Source: Apophysomyces variabilis (lineage: Eukaryota; Mucoromycota; Mucoromycetes; Mucorales; Mucoraceae). Taken from it: a DNA stretch of 64,000 bases. The notes beneath the pieces were generated by a model. That model was not told the DNA's origin. It saw only the letters and a program-made list of their open reading frames with translations, and did no database searches. Position 1 is the first letter of the stretch; each line of letters starts with the position of its first letter. A program made the translations under genes and the position numbers. Of the stretch, positions 22,813 through 35,134 are shown piece after piece. The stretch spans positions 172,796 through 236,795 of the forward strand of contig MZZL01000401.1 of NCBI GenBank assembly GCA_002749535.1, read 5' to 3'.

Positions 22813-25498
22813 CGACCAAATTAAAGAAAGGGAAGACAGCTTGAAACAGATAAAGACAGCACTATTTCAATGAAAAAAAAAGTCCGCGGTTCAGCTCAAA
22901 AGCAGAAAGAGGAAATGGCAGGTGCACATGCCAAAGAGAGCCCCATCAAAAAGGAAAGATGCATCTACGTTGACAACAAACTGTTTTTTCCTAGGCGATC
23001 TTTTCAACTCGCCTGTCCTTTCCCAGTGCGGCTGATGATGGCGCATGTGACATATTACTATCCGTCCATGAGCTAAAACGGTTTTCACATCCTCCTTCTT
23101 CTCCAACCAACGGTTCAAAGCTGTATTCACTTGCAATCTCTCTCAACCGCATCAATCTTATTCACAGCTTTAGAGCACACATTCACATGACTTGTTCATG
23201 ATAACGCATGCTAACCCACTCCATTCCATTCCAAGCATGGGGGCTTGGGCAAGGGAATGGGTATAAATCAAAAATGATAGTACAGAAGCCACAATATGCC
23301 AATGCAGACAACAATTCTTGTTTATCTATAAACAATGCCCGATTTCTCACGAAATTAAGCCTCATGCATGTAACAAGAATCGTTAATGGCAACTTTTAGC
23401 TGCCGCGGGATGGGAATCAGGAGATGATGGTGCCAGCGCAGCTAATTTTCAAACCTAAAATAACGGGAAAGAAAGCATATGTAGATGCACAGCGATAACC
23501 GTTATCCCAGATATGCTGCTTCAATATAAAATTTGTTTGCATCATAATAATTAGTTTGGAACTTATCTAAGAGGTTCCGATCACGCTAAAAAGAGATTTG
23601 CGTTAATTCTTTGTTGTACAACGCAGTGCTGATAAAATCCCGTAAAATGCCCACTTTTCAAATTTAACGTAATAATGTGAGTGAAGATCTGATGCTATAG
23701 AATGCATGGCTGAGGAGAGTGTGACAAACACAATCCGTGATATTTTTAGCTTGAATGTGTCTGCCTTACCTGGGCTTGTGTAGTACATATTAGCGTGTTT
23801 TGCAATGAGCTTCATATCGCTTATTTTATTTTCGGAATATGATACAGTGCTAAGCATCAGTAATGCATAATTTATACTGTTCCATATTTTAAATGGTTAC
23901 AGACAAACTACTGAAGCAGTCAACAATGACATAAGCAAAACAACGCCAAAACTTTATTCTATGATTAGAACGTCGATCTTTCGTGTCATAATTAGGTAGA
24001 AGCATAAACAAACCTAACGTTTCCGACACCGAACCGGGCATAATATTGTTGGGAAATCACCCTGCTGGTTATGAGATGAAACATCAGAATAAAGCCTCCT
24101 TATGCAATACTTATTTAGCCCTACCAAACGGCTCCTTTCCACAAAATAAATTCTATTTGCATCTTTCCAAACACTACGGCGGTATGAGGACCAAATGCAT
24201 TCCCTCCCAAACATATGCGGTCTGCGTTGCTAAAACTCGACCTGCTGCATTATCTTCAAAGCATGCTTGATCTCTTTACTACATTACCGTCTATCCAATT
24301 GATCCTTATACTTCTCTGACCAAGGTTTGGTATCTTTCAAATCAGCTAAAAAGGAAATAAGTATACGTCATTAATAAAGCACTTGCGATGGATGATCGTA
24401 ATTTCTTGCATCTGAACCGTTTAGAACTTAATTAACGATCACTTAGGAATTATCTCATTCCCATCCAGACCACATGTATTCCACGGGGAGGCGCTGGTAT
24501 AAGCAGGAGTATCACGGAATAAATGTACCAGGACAGCATCTGCCACGAGTGATACTTGTTCCAGCAGTGACAAGGACGTATAGACAAAGATAAGAACTAG
24601 ATTATGTACAGTGTGAAGTCAATTATATGTGATTTGACTCTCGGAGATCGCCTATAAAAGACATACCGAGATATGTAGTTGTAGCTTTCCTTGCTCAATT
24701 ATCAGCAAAGTGCTTACATAGAAAGCTAAGACAGCATCTTATTTTTGCGTACATTGCCACTTGACCATGTACTTAATCTCATCGTATACATTGATTAAAC
24801 ATCTGACAGAGAAGGAATATATAGAGCAACGTAATAGGTTGATACTTCCTGGCTACGGTAATAGTTGATTGCTTGTGCGGCGCCAGAATATATGGAGCAT
24901 GTACAACTGTGATTTATGGTTAGTTACGGGAACAACATGCCCTAGGCCATTTCATTAACCTTTCATTATTAATCAAGTTAAACGGAAAATTTTGCCAAGG
25001 AACTAAGCATCAACAGCCAAGTTTCGCAAGCAGGAGGTAGACCCAGCCGCAAGAGTTAATCCAACCTTAATCGTCAACAGTCGAGAGCTATGCATCGTAT
25101 CTTGATAAATCAGTACCTACATAGTGTTTCTATCATTTCTTACAGTGAAACTGGCTGAGGGCGGTAACGTGTGGATCTCTGTGATGTATTATAATATCTT
25201 CCGCCTACAATGAGCTCTTTATTATTAATGAGGTCCTAAAAATAGTAGTCCATATTCATAGGTTCATAGAACCTTTGGCTGTACATGGGAAGGCGATGAG
25301 AAAACACAGATCATGTCAGACTCGGCAAGTAAACTAAAACTTTTTTTCCTCTATTGAAGCCAATCTCTCCCTCATCGAGGAGAGAAATTTTTTCCTGCCA
25401 GACGTGGATGCTTTAGCGACCGTTCAAAGTCAGCACCTATATAAGCCCCTTCGGTCCATTCCAGACATGCTTCCCGTGCCACGGATTCTGAATTGCTG
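22813..25498. other. Gene-poor stretch (2.7 kb)
   Basis: Upstream regions of two divergent genes, with an AT-rich interior. Short open frames (22870-23076, 23208-23399, 23603-23857, 24014-24270) overlap each other on opposite strands and look random. Around 25400-25435 a GCGACC...AAAGTC...GCACCTAT string loosely resembles one at 20145-20172, which may be chance or an old repeat. No RNA gene or complete element is seen. Confidence 0.5.
25436..25443 (+). promoter_or_regulatory. Candidate TATA box for the CofD-family gene
   Basis: CTATATAAG lies about 55-60 bases upstream of the ATG at 25499, within a short GC-richer context. The position suits a core promoter with a short leader. It rests on motif and spacing only. 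Confidence 0.4.
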
Positions 25499-27262
25499 AT
25501 GGTCAACAACGACGCATCTTTTGTTATATTTTCCGGTGGTAGTGCCTGTAATCATATTGGTAACGAACATCAGCGATCCTTATATCTAGACACAAGTACT
25601 GATTTAGATTGTAGCCAATGCTTTCCAATCTATAACTCCAAACGTCTGCTACGTCCTTGGCATATCAGATAATGGAGGCTCAACGGTATGCGATCGCTTG
25701 TGCAAACCTTTTCTAACAGTTTTCAATCAAGAGCGAACTTCTTCGTGTCTTAGGAGGACCGAGCATTGGCGATTTGCGCTCGAGATTGACCCGTCTTATC
25801 AATGTCGATGGACCCCATTCCGAGGAACTAGCAGCGATCAAAGAGTTACTAAGCTACCGTCTCCCACCAGAAGGTGATGAATATACCATACGTGATGAAT
25901 GGAGCCAGATCGTGGAAGGACGTCATAGGTAAGTTTATATAGAAAGACTAGTTCTGTAAATGGAGCCCTCACTAATAAATTAGATTATGGGATCGTATAC
26001 CGACCGAGAAAAAGGAAACGATTCGTGGTTTTCTTGTGCTGTTCAACTTTGAGATATTGAAACGAGCTCATAAACATTTCAACTTTCGTAATGGATCGAT
26101 CGGCAACTTTTTCCTAACTGGCGCACGTCTTTTTTTTGGTTCACTGGAAGCTGCTATATTCTTGTTTGAGTCCATTACCGCCATCCGTGAACCAACACAT
26201 GTTATTCCTGTTATCAATACCAATCACACCGCTGCTATTGCTGCATTACTTGAAGATGGACATATTCTGAGAGGTCAATGTGAGATCAGTCACCCCGGTG
26301 AGACGAAGCCAGATCGTAGCATGATGAATCCCATTGATGCCTTTTCAAGACTTGCGCTTCCGAACTCGCCGAATCAATTTACAGCAGACGAGGATGCGAT
26401 GAATGGCAACTTAGTATTCAGCAAACGTACAGAGGAGAAATTGACTGCAGCAATCAAACGTATTTTCTATATTAATCTGTATGCGCAAGAAATCTATCCA
26501 TGGCCTAATCCCAAGGTGATCGCGCATCTTGCGTCGCGCCGACATCTCGTTTATTCTATTGGTTCATTGTACACATCGATTTTACCTTGCTTGATCCTGC
26601 GCAGTGTAGGCCATGCTATTGCTAATTCGCCCTCTTTGAAACACAAGATACTGCTACTCAATGGAACACCGGATAGGGAAACAGATGGCTATACTGCAAT
26701 GGATTTCATTGGTACCATCACCAATGCGCTCAACGAAAGTCAGCTGATCGATGCACGACACAAATTCTATGACGACTATGCTGATGGAGAATCAGCTTTG
26801 CAGACGATCTATTCACAAGATCGGTCAGATTTGTATGCAAGACCAGTCGATCATGGTTTCCGACAGTGGCCACCGCAACCGTTAAAACGCTTACAAATTC
26901 AAACGAGGCCGATAGCTAGCGTATTGCGTGAACAGCCGGCGAGCAATGGGCCTTCACCAGGTACCATATCTGGCACATCTACACCGCCATTTCCTGTGGA
27001 ACTCGTACCTAATTTGCCACCATCAAGGTATATAACTCACTTAGTCTACCTTTCTAATAGTGGTATGTGAACTATATTGCATAATTACGCCTTTTATGGA
27101 GTTATATTGAACGATGCTAATTTAGGCATCCCTGTTGATGTAACTGCCATTGAGAAACTTGGTATTTGTTGCATAGAGATACAGCCCGATCTGACATCCG
27201 AGGAACCACGCTATTCTGCTCAACAACTGCAACGTGCACTTAATGAAATAATTAAGGATTAA
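25499..27262 (+). CDS. CofD/YvcK (UPF0052) family protein
   Basis: Homologue of the fungal YNL011C-like group, related to archaeal CofD (2-phospho-L-lactate transferase) and bacterial YvcK. The fungal function is not established and a transferase role here would be a guess. Five exons close in phase: 25499-25559, 25615-25685, 25732-25928, 25984-27062, 27126-27262, giving 514 aa. Family landmarks are the glycine-rich N-terminal strand (VIFSGGSACNHI), the GISDNGGSTSE loop, GGPSIGDLRSRL, and the central FRNGSIGNFFLTGARLFFG block. The last intron was placed at 27063-27125; the donor at 27027, although strong-looking, gives the wrong phase. The C-terminus (IPVDVTAIEKLGICCIE) matches the family ending. 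A TATA-like box precedes it. Confidence 0.88.
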
Positions 27263-29147
27263 ATCACTGGATAGACTCCATACGGAACATCGACGCAACG
27301 CTTTACAGTAGATAGGGTCCTCGAATTGGGGTAAGCAGATTCTGATACCTGTGGGAATATCGACTTGCGGAGGGAGAACAACTGGAGAAAACCTATACGA
27401 TCTGTAATCCTACTCGATATATTTTCGATCTTTGTTTTAGTATCCCGAACTGTTATGGATAGGCACCATAGCATTAATTTCTTATTTATGATTAAAAGCT
27501 ATTGCCTTTATTTAACCCTTCATCAACTCAGAACGCGTCGCTTGAATTGTCAGACAATATTAACGCAGAGTTAACCGGTAGCAAGATAGGTACATGGGTC
27601 ATATCTGCAACCAAATTGGTAAAAGAGAAACGTGAAGCTAGTGAGGAAGAAAAACGAACAAAAACTGGTACACAATCGGGATGTCTTCTATAGTAATGCT
27701 AGTGGTTTACTGACGTATTTCTATTGTTATTCCCAATATTACTCATATAACTTTTTCAAATCTCATAAACGCTCTGTTCAATCGTAAGCTTTGCCCTCCT
27801 CTTATCCTTACTTCCTAGCCTCCGTTAAACCTTTCTTCACTGTTGTTGCCTTTCTTTCTTGTTGAGCGGATCACAGCGGACAAAGTCCGTGAAGAACAGG
27901 ATTCATCTTCACTATATCAAGCATTCTACCCACGCTATTAAAGTTTCAGCCAGAGCACAAGGGATCTTCCATGGAGCATCCGGCTGCTTAGTAGATTGCA
28001 GGATGCTGGGGATAAGTGCAGATCTAGTACATGGGTCGAACTTTATCGTTGTACTTTGCACATTAGTATCTGTATCATGATACGGCCGATTTTTATGCAA
28101 GGAACACTCTACTGGACCTCTGGAAAATCTTGTCAAATTGCTTTTCATACACTTTTTGGGCCACTGATTTGCTCTTCTTTGTCCATTAAAATCACAATTT
28201 GAGCAATCGCCTCGGTCTTCTTATTCAATAAAGATGGGTTGCATGACCATCAATGTCATCAGCAAAAAATTTTCATGTGAATATATATGTATATATTTAT
28301 TTATTTATATTAGTGTTTAAAAACGGGTTTTGTCTTTAAAGTTCACCTGCGCAGGGTGGTCCTTGTTATTTAGTACAGTGCTAATTTTTATTCGGTTGTT
28401 TTGTAACATAAAACGCTAGATGGGCTGATGGAGGTTCCTCTTTGTTCTTTTATTATTTATTTACATATTGAGCGAGGGAGAAAAGTCAAATGCAATCTGT
28501 ATGTGCTGTATGCACTCCTTTTGCCGCAGATGCCGCCTGGTTGCCGGCGGGGTCCTGCAGCTGGAGAAGGATTATGCCGCGCATAAATAGAAAGTAGTAG
28601 ATTGGCACTCCACTTGACCAATGGTAAATGGCTGTGTGTGAAAAAGAGAAAAGTGAGACAGGTACACTCCGCCAAGAGCTGGTCTTTTGGTATAGCAAAA
28701 GTTGGATCAATCATTATAATGAAACATATGCAGTATCTATCTACGTCATGTGTAGCGTTATTACTTTTTGGTGGTTGCAGTTAACCCAAACCGATAGGTG
28801 CGGAATCAAAATAAAAAGGGAATAACGCGCAACGTGGTTGTGTCATACATTACACAGAAATCAAATTCTAAATAAGTACAGCCTATGAAAAGGTTTTCCG
28901 CAACAAACAATAAAAAACACAACAACATAAAAGCAGAATGTTAAAACGTCTGTCGTCTTCTCTTCTTTTTTTTTCTCCTATCGTATAGTATTGTTACTTT
29001 TTCACTCGAGCTTTTAGCTTATACAACAATCCAACTTAAAAAAAGTTACGGTCACTCGTTCCGCATCTCTACATCATAGAACGCTGCTTTTTCTTCTACT
29101 TCTCCCTCTACATTTCCTTTTTCCAACAACTATCCAATAACAACAAC
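27263..29147. other. Intergenic region, 1.9 kb
   Basis: Downstream of the CofD-family gene and upstream of the small zinc-ribbon gene. A stretch open from about 27536 to 27693 encodes a polar, Lys/Glu-rich peptide ending SGCLL and follows a CTCAG acceptor-like site, so an alternative or lost exon is possible; no start or upstream exon fits. 28290-28320 is a short AT-only stretch. 28457-28714 is open on the minus strand but unconvincing. Confidence 0.5.
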
Positions 29148-29524
29148 ATGTCTATGACTGCAGGTTCTTTTGTCATTGGTAACGTATTAGCATGATTTAT
29201 ATAGGATCTTCTCTTTCTAATCCTACCTTCTACCCTTCTTTAGTTGGTCACCCAGGCAAAAAGATTTCCTTGGAACACGCAAGCCACCCTTGTCCACGAT
29301 GCAAGCACCTGTCTGTTCAGCTGACGAGATCCGAAAAGCAGTTGATCCTTTTGAATAAGCGCATTGCGAACAATATGAGTGTCCGCTATGAATGCTCCAA
29401 CTGCAAGTGGAAAAATGAGGAGCTGCCAGACGACGAAACTGATCTGCTATCTTACCGATCCGACCGATCTGAATATTATCTTACGTCTCCGACTTCGCCA
29501 ACGATGCCTGAGAAGACCCTCTAA
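29148..29524 (+). CDS. Small zinc-ribbon-like protein
   Basis: Two exons, 29148-29163 and 29205-29524, give 111 aa. The 41-nt intron starts GTTCTTTTG and ends TATATAG. A second donor at 29179 (GTAACG) would keep the same frame but leave only 26 nt, too short for normal splicing. Two CxxC knuckles, Cys35/Cys38 (CPRC) and Cys69/Cys72 (CSNC), are 30 residues apart and flank a helical Leu/Arg/Lys-rich segment, as in a treble-clef or zinc-ribbon fold. The second knuckle sits in VRYECSNCKWKNEELPDD. The tail is acidic and then Ser/Thr/Pro-rich. I do not recognise a named family. A pyrimidine-rich leader precedes the ATG, as in other expressed genes of this window. Confidence 0.62.
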
Positions 29525-31808
29525 TCTGTTTTCTACTCTGTTCTTTTCTCTTCCTTCTTTTTTCCTACTATTCTTTTCATGCCTAAACATCTCCCCCCAA
29601 AAAAAGTAACAACAAAAGTATATGCCATTTATTACAGCTTTTACACTCTATGTATTCTTCCAAAAGAAGATGATATTAATTCGCTTACATGCCCTTTATT
29701 TTCCTTTAGAGCTCCAAAAAAAATTACTACTTCTGTGTATATATATAAGCTACCCTACTAGACTTCTTCCTTCTTCTTCTTCCTCAAGATCAAAAAAATT
29801 AGAACTATATAGCCTTTCTTTTCTTTTTTTATATTTTAATTAACAATGCCCAATATATCTGTTTGTCCTGTTTTAATGCCATGACCCAATAGACTTTAAT
29901 CTTTTATTTCTGTTTTGGATTCGTACGACCAAAAGAGAAAAAAAATTTCTTGGAGAGGCAACCAACCAATCCAGACGATGTTGCACCAGGTTCAGTCCAG
30001 CCCTCCTTAGTCTCTCTCTCTTTCTCTTTTTCTCCTCTTTTTCCTTATGCACTCCGATCTTATCTCTATAAGGTATGTGTCTTTTGGTTGATAAAAGAAA
30101 AACAAAACTAATTTAGGATGTAGTTATAAACCTTCTTTTTTTCCCACTCTCTTATTCAGGGTTCATTGAAGATCTTACTGGTACCGCCTTTGCAAAAGGC
30201 TGCTCTGCATAAGTTGCACGTTCCACTGTGACCAAGACGGGTGTAATGCACAATCCGCTATCCGACAATTCTTTTTTAACAGTTACACCGAGATTTCGGC
30301 ACGTTCCTTTATGCCCGAAGAAAGCTCTAAAATAAGTTGGACAGTCATGGACGCACAGACGACATATGATGGACCAACTATAGGTCTCTCAATCTTTTTT
30401 TTTATTGCGCCTACCTCACACTATATCGCAATGATACCTAGTATACACATGCACTGCTGGATATCTAGCTTATTTCCATTTAGCTGATGAGGTATGTCTT
30501 GGGTATAAGATGTGTAATGGTTGGAAGGATGCCCTTTTCCGCTTCGATTGGAAAATGCGACCTGTCTTTCATACACCATCCGGATTTACATAAAAGATGA
30601 TATATAATTAAAGCTCGCTGCACTCCACTAGTTAGGTGATTCATGGCATCACTCCTACCACTGTACTCCAGGTTCTTGCCAGGTGTTGCATATCATTTCG
30701 CGTCATCTGCAGTGCCTTCCAATTCTGAGCCCATAGAGTAGCTTCAATAAAAAGCATTTAAGATATAGTCATTTTTCATTCCCGCATAGGAATAGAGACT
30801 CCGCGTCATCAGCTTCCCACAAAGAGACGGAAGGCAAGGGTTTGATGATAGGAACCATCCTCCCCTTCCCACTCTCTGCTTTTCTTGTTCCCAGCCAACA
30901 TTGTCCTTCTCTTCCTCAACCCGGCAAACCATTACCAAAAAGGAAAAAAAAGAAAACAAACGTCAAGGAGATTTCATTATTCCTTTGGGCAATAAACAGG
31001 CCCACTTCCGATTGCTCGCAGAAACCAGAGGGTGGTGTAACTAAAAGCCCATCTTTGCGCAACCTTGGGACGTCTGAAGTTTAGCCGGTGGAAATCAACT
31101 ACTGTATTTGTTAACAGGCCAACAACTACACTGACGGCCAAAAAAAAATTAACAACAAGGCTTGTGTCCCGGTTTGGGACTTAATCTGTCGTAACTGTGG
31201 TATGTCAACGTGCTAACATGCCCTGGGCATACATAGAATTCACTCTTATCATTCTATCACATTTGGTTGAGTATGAAAATTACAGTACTAGGCAACAAGT
31301 TCAACTATGGCTTCTGCCAATGATGGATGATGATGAAGGCACGGAACATACAGAATAGATTCTATTAGACCAGCTCTCTACTCTCTTCAAACCTGAGAAT
31401 CTGCGATTTCACATTTCCTGGTGCTCCCGGGTTTACTTTTTGTTGGACATGGAACAACTGAGGTCAATAGCAGGAAAGAGCTACTTTTTTAAGATGATGA
31501 AACAAGAAACGTACAACTTACCAGAAATGAACATAGTCGCAAGGTCGACCCTTTCATATCATAATAAGAAAGAGGATTACGCTTTATGTCTTGGTGTCAC
31601 AGGAAATATAAACAACTTTTTGTTTTGGATTGCAAGACAGGGTACAGTGAAAATATATGGATTTCTTCCTTTCTTTACAAGTTTGTGTCAAATGTACACC
31701 AAATCCAAAAAAAAGTTTAACATGTAAATGAGATAACAAATACGCTATAAAAAGAGAAGTGGTACACCAACGAAGAAAAAGAACTTTGTTTTTTTTTTGT
31801 TTTTGGGT
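29525..31808. other. Convergent intergenic region, 2.3 kb
   Basis: Lies between the zinc-ribbon gene and the 3' end of IML2. The first 350 bases are T-rich, probably 3' UTR. An open frame at 31440-31727 encodes 95 aa of unremarkable sequence with no motif. No repeat boundaries or RNA genes are seen. Confidence 0.5.
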
Positions 31809-34800
31809 TTAGCTTTGTGTCGAGCCGCTGAGTCTGTTAACAATAATGGACATGCGCTTCCGGCCATTGGTACTACGTCCCTTGACTGGTTTCGGTTTTT
31901 CTGTTGCAGGGACACCCAACTCAATGGCGTGTGTCACAGCAAAGTTGAGTCGCTGAAACAAACAGAAAAGTTAGACATGGGGAGGTTTCTTCACGGTGTT
32001 GTTCTCTTTCGTCACTTACAATCGATAATCGATACTCCAAATCATAACTAGAATATGTCAGCGCTGTTTCCCATAATGCTCTAGCTCGTTTGAGATCCTC
32101 AATTGCCCAGCAAGTGACGCCAGATTCCCTAAGTGATGAGCAACCGATGGGTTAAAACAACGAATATAGTCATTTACACCACAAGTATTCTTTTTTTTTT
32201 CTTTTACCAATAAGCAAACGGCACGATCCATTTTGCCTGCTTGATATGATCCTTGTGATCGATAATCCAATTTAAGTGCACGATGGCATCCCTCGACTTT
32301 CCTAGGGCGTTCAAGATGGATGATTTCATTAGCAACAAGGAACCACGCTGATCGTAATAATCTGGTGGCGGTGTATTGGGGGCCAGTTCAAACACACGGA
32401 TCTCGTATTCTTGTTTTTCGCGTTCATAAATGCGGTCCAGCGTATTATTGACAAGTTCCAAACAGGTTTCGAGAGCATGGGTAGACATGTTAGGGAATGT
32501 ATTCCACATGAACAATATTTCCAAGGCTGGCAAACAGAAGTCCATATCCTGGTAACCACTCTGCTCAAAGAACTCGACACGATGTGATACATGCTGCTCC
32601 AGCTGTGATTTCTTCTTTTTGTCCGCCAACTTTGGCACCTCTGCAAACGCTAATATAGCCTCAGTACGGTTGCCTAGCATTTCCATACAGGCACCATAGA
32701 AATACTTCAGGAACGCAGGGGATTGATGCTTATTTTGCAGCTCAAGAATACGTACAGCTGCGCTGGCCCAGTCAAGGCTCATGGCACTGTTGAACGCAAT
32801 TTCAAAAGTAGCAAGGTACCCCATGGTCACTTCCGCCCATTCGCCTTGACTGACTTCGTAGGTGTAGACAAATGATTGGGTTGATAGTGACAGATTTTTG
32901 GCCAAACGAGAGACACGACCAGCAAAGTAAAGGAAGAACGCCGAATTAGGATAGTGTTTCTGCGCATCTAACAAACACTCAATGGCTGGTTGGATCAAAT
33001 CCCGTGTAAGGATCTGAGGAGCATAGGATGTAAGGATGACATAATATGAGAGCAACCTAGAAAGTTTTGACGCATCCATGAGAACCAATGCATCCAGAGA
33101 AATGAATGATCTTTATATCTCTTACGTTAACGAGGCAAGTGGGGAACGTATACGTCGGCCTTCCAAGCAGAGTTTCAACAACGCAAATCCAAGGTGTTTG
33201 TCTGCTTTCCATCCGAATGCAGACACAATCCTCAGGATTTTCGGTGGTAATGAAGAAAGCACAAGGTGTACCGCACCAATACTGTTCAGGGCATCAATAG
33301 GTTGGTCGCACAATCAAGTAATGCCAAAGTCATACCCAAATTGAATAGCTGAGATCGTATCTTGATCCATATGCTTGTTAAACTCTTGGCCCATACGCTT
33401 ATATTCTTGCCACACCAAACTATAGCTGTTGTACGCTTTTTTTAAAGATGGGGAACAAAGAAAGACTGGTTAGAATCAAAGGAGATAATAGATCTGTGGT
33501 CTACTTTACCTCGCCGAAGATTTAAGCCCGTCTTTAGATAGCCCACGACTGTCTCCTGTGTCAGATGAATAATACCCATCAGTAAGCCGCATTCAGCTTT
33601 AATGACATGTGCGCGAAGAGCACCATTGGGAATGAAGAATGGTGACTCTTTAAGCTCTTCTTGTTTGAGTGGACGGGTGTTTGTAGGAAGATGGGTAGGG
33701 TTGTTGCCCATCATGTTGTTCAGGTAATGAGATACTGTGTCCTTCAATGGCTTCTTGGCGGAAGCAGCCTCAATTTGAGCATTAGCGAATTGATATGTTT
33801 CGGTCAATGTAGCAATGGCAATCTCGACATCTTTGGGATCAGACGACTAACGAAACAACCAATGAGTTTCAGCACCAAACAAGTCTCTATAACACCAAAT
33901 TAAAGAAGCTTACAGTAATTGCTGTTTGAATAGCAAGAACAAAACACAGTTAGCCTTCGTACTTTTGTCCATACCCTGCTTCAGCCGCTTTTTTACCTTT
34001 AATAAATGCCATTGATCCCAACCCCAATGCGTACAATGGATCACTGCAATATCATAATTACTTTAGCATCCCGGCCATTTGAATATAGTATGACTCAACT
34101 CTTTCGCACGCGTTTCAAAGATGGCTTTTGCTTTTGAGAACTTATTATCGAAAAAGGCGTTCATTCCAAGGAGCATTTCCTCATCTAAAAATAATAAGAC
34201 TCATTAGTACTTATCCATGAATAACACCCCATTTTCCTGCTTTACCATATTTTTCTTGAGCTCTTGGGTTCAGTGTGTTCGGTTTAACATTGTCAAAGTC
34301 GATGTTGCCGGTAGTAAACATATTAGTATTTGAGAACTCCGGTTCGTCTTCTTCTGTATGAAGATCGGATGAATCACGGGTCGGGGGAACACCTGGGGTG
34401 GGAGGGGTGACAAACTCGGCCATGTTCTTGTCGGCAGGTACCTCGATGGGTTTAGGTACGTTTTCAACCGGTGTCTTCTCATCCGACTCTTCACTTTGTT
34501 CTTGCGGCACCGGTGTACCTGGTTCGCTGACAGCTTCCAAGGTATGTGAAGTGGTATCAATGGGTGCTGGCTTCGTGCTGGCTTCCACTTGTTCATCCGC
34601 TGACACTGATTTTTCTTTTTCTTCTTCCTTCAACTCCTTCAATGCTTCTTCCGTTTCAGTCTTGCATGGCTCTTTGTCCGCTGACTCCTCTTCAGGTACT
34701 TGAATAACAGATCCACCCAATGTTGCATTTTCCTTCTTACTTGCACCATCTTCAGTAACCTCTCTCTCTTCCTCTTCGATCTTCTTTTTGGCGTCTGCCT

Positions 34801-35134
34801 CTTCTTTCTTTCCCAAACTTTCCTTTTCCATGTCTTCTTGTTCCACGTGTTTTTCACTGTTGTCTTTCAAGCTCAGGGTAGAATCCGTGTCGATGGTTCC
34901 GCGGAGGGCAGTGATAACCATGGAAAGCTCGCTTGGCTGGTTTTCTTCTTCCTCGGCATCCTTAAACTCGTCTACGTCGTCTTCCTCCTCAACCTGTCCG
35001 TCGGTGTGGCTTTCTTCGGTATTCGAAGTACTGTCTTCACGGGATTTTTTGAGTTGAATCCTTTTCCAGATAGGCTTGCGGTCGTCTAAAGGCGTTGGAG
35101 CAGCCAAAGACTCATTCGTAGAGACTTCAATCAT
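31809..35134 (-). CDS. IML2: IML2/TTC39 family tetratricopeptide protein
   Basis: Yeast Iml2 acts in clearing protein inclusions with lipid droplets; TTC39 proteins are its animal relatives. Ten exons close exactly: 35134-34246, 34184-34100, 34043-33975, 33921-33914, 33846-33510, 33437-33336, 33281-33126, 33056-32208, 32128-32020, 31952-31809, giving 915 aa. The fourth exon is only 8 nt. The first 290 residues are a highly charged Glu/Lys/Ser-rich region that is probably disordered. The conserved part follows: DPLYALGLGSMAFIKGKK, SLPPKILRIVSAFGWKAD, then TPR-like helices (FFLYFAGRVSRLAKNLSLS, HLNWIIDHKDHIKQAKWI). The C-terminus is basic and Ser-rich. The ATG at 35134 was preferred to the upstream in-frame ATG at 35239, which would add a hydrophobic, poorly conserved leader. 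Confidence 0.88.
33914..33921 (-). other. 8-nt internal microexon of IML2
   Basis: Read on the minus strand the exon is CAATTACT, flanked by an acceptor ending AAACAG and a donor GTAAGC. Skipping it shifts the frame of the next exon into a different reading; including it joins AEAG-NY-SSDPKDVEIAIA in frame. Introns on both sides have normal lengths (53 and 67 nt). Confidence 0.75.

Noticed and set aside
23603..24270. Three short frames on both strands in the gene-poor stretch
   Set aside because: They overlap one another on opposite strands, lack motifs and have composition like the surrounding AT-rich DNA.
27028..27062. Donor GTATAT at 27028 as the last donor of the CofD-family gene
   Set aside because: It leaves the final exon in the wrong phase with an early stop; the donor at 27063 closes the frame and extends the conserved C-terminus.
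31440..31727. 95-aa open frame in the IML2 downstream region
   Set aside because: No motif, no codon bias clearly like its neighbours, no splice partner, and no repeat boundaries that would mark a mobile element.
18417..31808. tRNA, snRNA or CRISPR-like structures in the long intergenic regions
   Set aside because: Reading by eye found no convincing A/B boxes with cloverleaf potential and no regularly spaced direct repeats. A tRNAscan or Infernal run would be decisive.
33975..34043. Direct splice from IML2 exon 3 to the exon at 33846-33510
   Set aside because: It puts the conserved SSDPKDVEIAIA segment out of frame; the 8-nt microexon solves this.
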